Shown piece after piece: positions 61,411-64,000 of a stretch of 64,000 nucleotides of DNA (positions within the stretch are counted from its first letter, which is position 1; the number at the start of each line of letters is the position of its first letter). The DNA lies in contig JARFXO010000001.1 in the NCBI GenBank assembly GCA_029194665.1, positions 186,001 to 250,000 of the forward strand, read 5' to 3'. The notes under the pieces are model-generated. The model did not search any database. It saw only the letters and a list, made by a program, of their open reading frames with translations, and was not told the origin of the DNA. A program made the translations under genes and the position numbers. Source of the DNA: Nitrospira sp. (GTDB taxonomy: Bacteria > Nitrospirota > Nitrospiria > Nitrospirales > Nitrospiraceae).

Positions 61411-62291
61411 CAGCTCTCGCCCTCCAGCCGTATCCTCTCGGTGTTCACGGCACGAACGCCGGGCACTTGACGGGCAGCCTCCGCAGCTTCCAGGACGATG
61501 ACCTGGAAACGGACCGTTCCGTTGAGCTGGACGACACCGTCCTCAGTCTTCACCTCGAAGTTGGCTGCTTTTAAGGTGGCGCTTTTGGAGAAACGTTCTT
61601 TGATCAAGGTGGTGAGGATTTCATCCTGTTTTTTCAACAGCGCTTTCGCGAGGTCTTTCTCGACGGCAAGCTTGTTGACCACGGTCTTGACGCCTGGGAC
61701 GACTTGCGCAATTTCTGTCGCGGTTGTTTTTTCTTCTTCGGTCGAGACACGTCCTGTCAGGGTCACGGTTTGCTGATCGTCTTCAACTTCAATCTCGTAG
61801 TGGAAAAGCCGTGAATCCCCCATCAGCGCAAGCTTAACCGACAAGATCAGTGAACCCAGGGGCTTCTTGACGACCGGTTCCTTCTCTTTGCTCTCGGACT
61901 CAACCGACGGTAAGTCCGACTTGGCGGGGGGACTGGGTTGGGACTGCGGCTTCGTGTCGCCTGATGGCTTGTGCGGCGCAGGCTGCCCCTCGGAAGTGGC
62001 TGGGGCCTGTTGGAGACGTGGCACGGCCTTCTCCGGCGGTGCTTCTTTGTGCTCGGCTGGGTCCGACTTGGCGGGGGGACCGGGCTGGGACTGCGGCTTC
62101 CCTTCCGCCGATGGCTTTGCAGGCAACGGCTGACTGTCGGAAGCGGCCGGGGGCGGTTGTGGACGTGGTGCATGTTTCTCGGGTGCAGCTTCCTTTTCTT
62201 GTGGCTCCGCCGCAGTCGAACCAGCACTAACCAGCTCAAGCAAGAACAGACTCATACTCAGTATGATCAGCGCTCGTGGGGGCTTGGTCAT
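61410..62291 (-). CDS. Exported two-BON-domain protein with repeated Pro-rich linker
   Basis: A 293-residue protein from ATG 62291, with GAGGAGG 8 bases upstream. The signal peptide (about 1-29) ends SAGSTA. A Pro/Gln/Lys linker (about 30-145) contains an almost exact repeat of 49 residues, PQSQPxPPAKSD flanked by PEKAVPRLQQAPATSEGQPAPHKPSG, from a 147-bp DNA period. The C-terminal BON domains follow: VKLALMGDSRLFHYEIEVEDDQQTVTLTGRVSTEEE and LIKERFSKSATLKAANFEVKTEDGVVQLNGTVRF. BON domains bind membranes or lipid and peptidoglycan surfaces. It sits between two MFS genes, suggesting an envelope role. Confidence 0.85.
   Translation of the reverse strand: MTKPPRALIILSMSLFLLELVSAGSTAAEPQEKEAAPEKHAPRPQPPPAASDSQPLPAKPSAEGKPQSQPGPPAKSDPAEHKEAPPEKAVPRLQQAPATSEGQPAPHKPSGDTKPQSQPSPPAKSDLPSVESESKEKEPVVKKPLGSLILSVKLALMGDSRLFHYEIEVEDDQQTVTLTGRVSTEEEKTTATEIAQVVPGVKTVVNKLAVEKDLAKALLKKQDEILTTLIKERFSKSATLKAANFEVKTEDGVVQLNGTVRFQVIVLEAAEAARQVPGVRAVNTERIRLEGES
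61914..62155. repeat. Two-copy 147-bp-period repeat inside the BON gene
   Basis: GTCCGACTTGGCGGGGGGAC occurs at 61914 and again at 62061 and is followed in both by TGGGACTGCGGCTTC-like sequence, giving two copies with a 147-base period (49 codons). It encodes the repeated PQSQPxPPAKSD part of the linker. Confidence 0.75.
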
Positions 62292-62444
62292 CCAAGAGAC
62301 CTCCTCGTGAACGGTCATTCTAGCTCGCGACGGCCTTCGTGTCATCTATCCACGGATATCCACGAACCGAGATGGCCCCTTGAAATCCAAGGGGCCGCTC
62401 CCGCTTCGATGCGTCAGTGTTGCTACGAATTGGACGGTGGTAGG

Positions 62445-63764
62445 TCAGGAGGCAAAGGAACCGGGTGTAGAAACGACCAAGCTCCCTGTGGGCGACTTGT
62501 AAAAGCTGAACAACCATGCAGTAGCAGCCGTCATAAGAAGAATGAGGCTGATTCCACCTAGGCTCGCTGCCGGACCGATCGTATCGGCAGCCCATCCAAA
62601 ACCAGCCATACCGGCCATGGATGATGCCATTCCTCCCGTGGCGAAGCTCGTGAAGACTCGGCCTAGGAGATGGGCCGGGGTCAATTCTTGGAGCATCGTC
62701 CATACCAACGGAGTAAACATGGCCGTGCTTCCTCCGATCACCGCGATCAGGGCACCGGCCACGACAGGAGCTTCGAGGAAACCGAGCGCTGCGATGGCAA
62801 GACCACCGATGGCCAATGCCCCGGACATGAACCGCAAACGCCAAGACACATCTCCCTGCGTGATCGATGTCAGGCTAAGGGAGGCAAGCAGCATCCCGAC
62901 TCCGAGCGCCGACCACAGCCACCCGAGTTGGATTGGACCAACTCCAAGCACGTCTTTGGCAAAGACCGGCAGCAGAAAGATAAAGGCACTGATGCCGACG
63001 CTATAGAGGGTGGCCGTCAACATGAGGAGCAGGACGGTCTTCTGCTCGACGAAGACGAAGCGAAAACCCGCCAGCAAGTCACTTGTGATGTCTTCCGTCA
63101 ATCCTTTACCCTCTGTGCGCCCGCCCTTGAGCGTTTCGTGCATCCGAATGGGGAACAAGCAGAGGGCCGAGATGAAAAACGTGACTGCGTTTACGTAGAG
63201 CACATTGTGGGCGCCGATGAGCGCGATGCCGAGGCCGCTGACGGCGGGACCCACAAGAAGCCCAACATTGGTTGTCGTCTGCATGAGCGCATTGGCGGCA
63301 ATAAGCCGATCCTTTGGCACAATGAGAGGAACCGCCGAGGTCAAGGCAGGACCGAAGACCGTGGAAAAGATGGCGGTGGCAAACACGAGGAAATAGAGCC
63401 GATCGAGCGTCAAGGCTCCCATGGTATAGAGCAACGGGATCAGTAGAACCATCAAGGTCCGAAGCAGATCGACCCCGATCATCACCGGTTTTTTTCGAAC
63501 GCGATCCAGATACACACCGATCAGTGGTCCAAACAGCAAGGGCGGCAGCGTTTGAAGCAGTCCAACCATCGTCATCTTGAGCGCCGACCCGGTCATCTCG
63601 TACACAAACCAGAGCAACGCTACCTTATTGAGACTGTCGCCGATCTGAGAGATCGTCTGGCCGGCGAACAAAAATCCGAAGTCCCTGCTTCTGACTAACT
63701 CCCAGCCTCGAGCACGGCTTGGAGTGGAACCGGTCTCTTTTGAATCAGCAAGTACGTCAGACAT
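62445..63764 (-). CDS. MFS exporter (paralogue of the downstream MFS gene)
   Basis: A 439-residue 12-helix transporter from ATG 63764. FGFLFAGQTISQIGDSLNKVALLWFVYEMTG and LLFGPLIGVYLDRVRKK align with the second MFS protein of the operon, and LGRVFTSFATGGMASSMAGMAGFGWAAD corresponds to its C-terminal region. The ATG overlaps the glycosyltransferase stop by 8 bp. A long frame extends upstream into the glycosyltransferase gene and is not used. Substrate unknown. Confidence 0.9.
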   Translation of the reverse strand: MSDVLADSKETGSTPSRARGWELVRSRDFGFLFAGQTISQIGDSLNKVALLWFVYEMTGSALKMTMVGLLQTLPPLLFGPLIGVYLDRVRKKPVMIGVDLLRTLMVLLIPLLYTMGALTLDRLYFLVFATAIFSTVFGPALTSAVPLIVPKDRLIAANALMQTTTNVGLLVGPAVSGLGIALIGAHNVLYVNAVTFFISALCLFPIRMHETLKGGRTEGKGLTEDITSDLLAGFRFVFVEQKTVLLLMLTATLYSVGISAFIFLLPVFAKDVLGVGPIQLGWLWSALGVGMLLASLSLTSITQGDVSWRLRFMSGALAIGGLAIAALGFLEAPVVAGALIAVIGGSTAMFTPLVWTMLQELTPAHLLGRVFTSFATGGMASSMAGMAGFGWAADTIGPAASLGGISLILLMTAATAWLFSFYKSPTGSLVVSTPGSFAS

Positions 63765-64000
63765 GTCTGCCTCGCCCAAAAATCTTGTGTTGCTCGGAGG
63801 CGAAGGCTTGCGTGGCTTGAACAGCCTCATCTTCGAGGAGCCGTTCATACAGCGCGACATAGTCGCGCGCCATCCGATCAGCAGTAAACCGCTCGTCAAA
63901 GGCAGCGCGGCAGAGGCGCCGATCGATGAGTGGAATCTGTCCGACTGCATCCTCCAGCTCGGCTACAGTCTCACAAATAAAGCCGGTGACACCATGATCG
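63757..64000 (-). CDS. Glycosyltransferase family 4-like protein, C-terminal part (partial)
   Basis: The open frame runs off the window end. Residues read HGVTGFICETVAELEDAVGQIPLIDRRLCRAAFDERFTADRMARDYVALYERLL, the ending of GT4 glycosyltransferases (nucleotide-sugar loop plus final helices). It ends at TGA 63757-63759 inside the start of the MFS gene (8-bp overlap). It is the first visible member of this minus-strand operon. Confidence 0.85.
   Translation of the reverse strand, partial: DHGVTGFICETVAELEDAVGQIPLIDRRLCRAAFDERFTADRMARDYVALYERLLEDEAVQATQAFASEQHKIFGRGRHV

Overview
The window is a bacterial chromosomal segment, best explained as coming from a complete-ammonia-oxidising (comammox) Nitrospira-like organism. 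Three things point there. The minus-strand gene at 25596-26408 encodes a full-length ammonia monooxygenase subunit C (AmoC). The respiratory complex I cluster at 34734-48558 carries two consecutive NuoM-type subunits, the '2M' arrangement known from Nitrospira. The remaining genes (alginate-export-type porin, bactofilin pair, BON protein, HU, glycogen debranching enzyme) fit that phylum. The genus call is inference from protein similarity I recognise, not from a database search.

Layout. 1-7865 is an origin-proximal block on the plus strand: rnpA (3' end), yidD, yidC, mnmE, mnmG, rsmG, parA, parB, with two perfect 16-bp parS palindromes (5551-5566 and 6225-6240) bracketing rsmG. 8038-11025 holds two adjacent bactofilins, mnmA and two TatA/B-like genes. 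11211-17832 holds an outer-membrane porin, thrH, an EVE-domain protein, a small HEXXH protein, a PSP1 protein, a DUF1264 protein and a c-type cytochrome. 17925-24886 holds a YihY-type membrane protein, a cytochrome P450, tRNA-Lys(CTT), tRNA-Arg(CCG), a YkgJ-type Cys-cluster protein, HU, a MoaD/ThiS-like protein with a tail after its Gly-Gly, an RmlC-type epimerase and tRNA-Glu(TTC).

25016-32011 contains the stand-alone amoC with its own terminator hairpin, a Zn-ribbon membrane protein, a plus-strand run (SDR epimerase, DUF523-DUF1722, CbiX-like, pyrE) and a minus-strand lipoprotein/NAGPA-domain pair. 32051-34565 is a decayed two-component signalling locus: I could read through at least three frameshifts, three in-frame TAG codons and one internal deletion. 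34734-48558 is the complex I cluster in the transcribed order nuoA-B-C-D-G-I-J-K-L-M-M-N. nuoE, nuoF and, unexpectedly, nuoH are missing.

49121-64000 is accessory and envelope oriented: an OmpA-family protein, a 26-residue membrane peptide beside a 138-bp MITE-like inverted repeat, a glutathionyl-hydroquinone reductase, the wreck of a CusB/CusA-type metal efflux system (52318-53640), an FGE-sulfatase-type lipoprotein-like protein, a GNAT enzyme, a four-CBS protein, and a minus-strand operon of glycosyltransferase (partial), MFS exporter, BON protein, MFS exporter paralogue and glycogen debranching enzyme.

How it fits together: AmoC belongs to ammonia oxidation, complex I to NADH generation or oxidation at the same membrane, and the origin block to chromosome segregation, tRNA modification and membrane insertion. 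No phage, CRISPR array, intact transposase or restriction system is visible. The clearest unusual points are complex I composition, the lone amoC, the MoaD-like protein with a tail, a possible TnpB/omega-RNA end remnant near 12967-13060, and two separate decayed loci.
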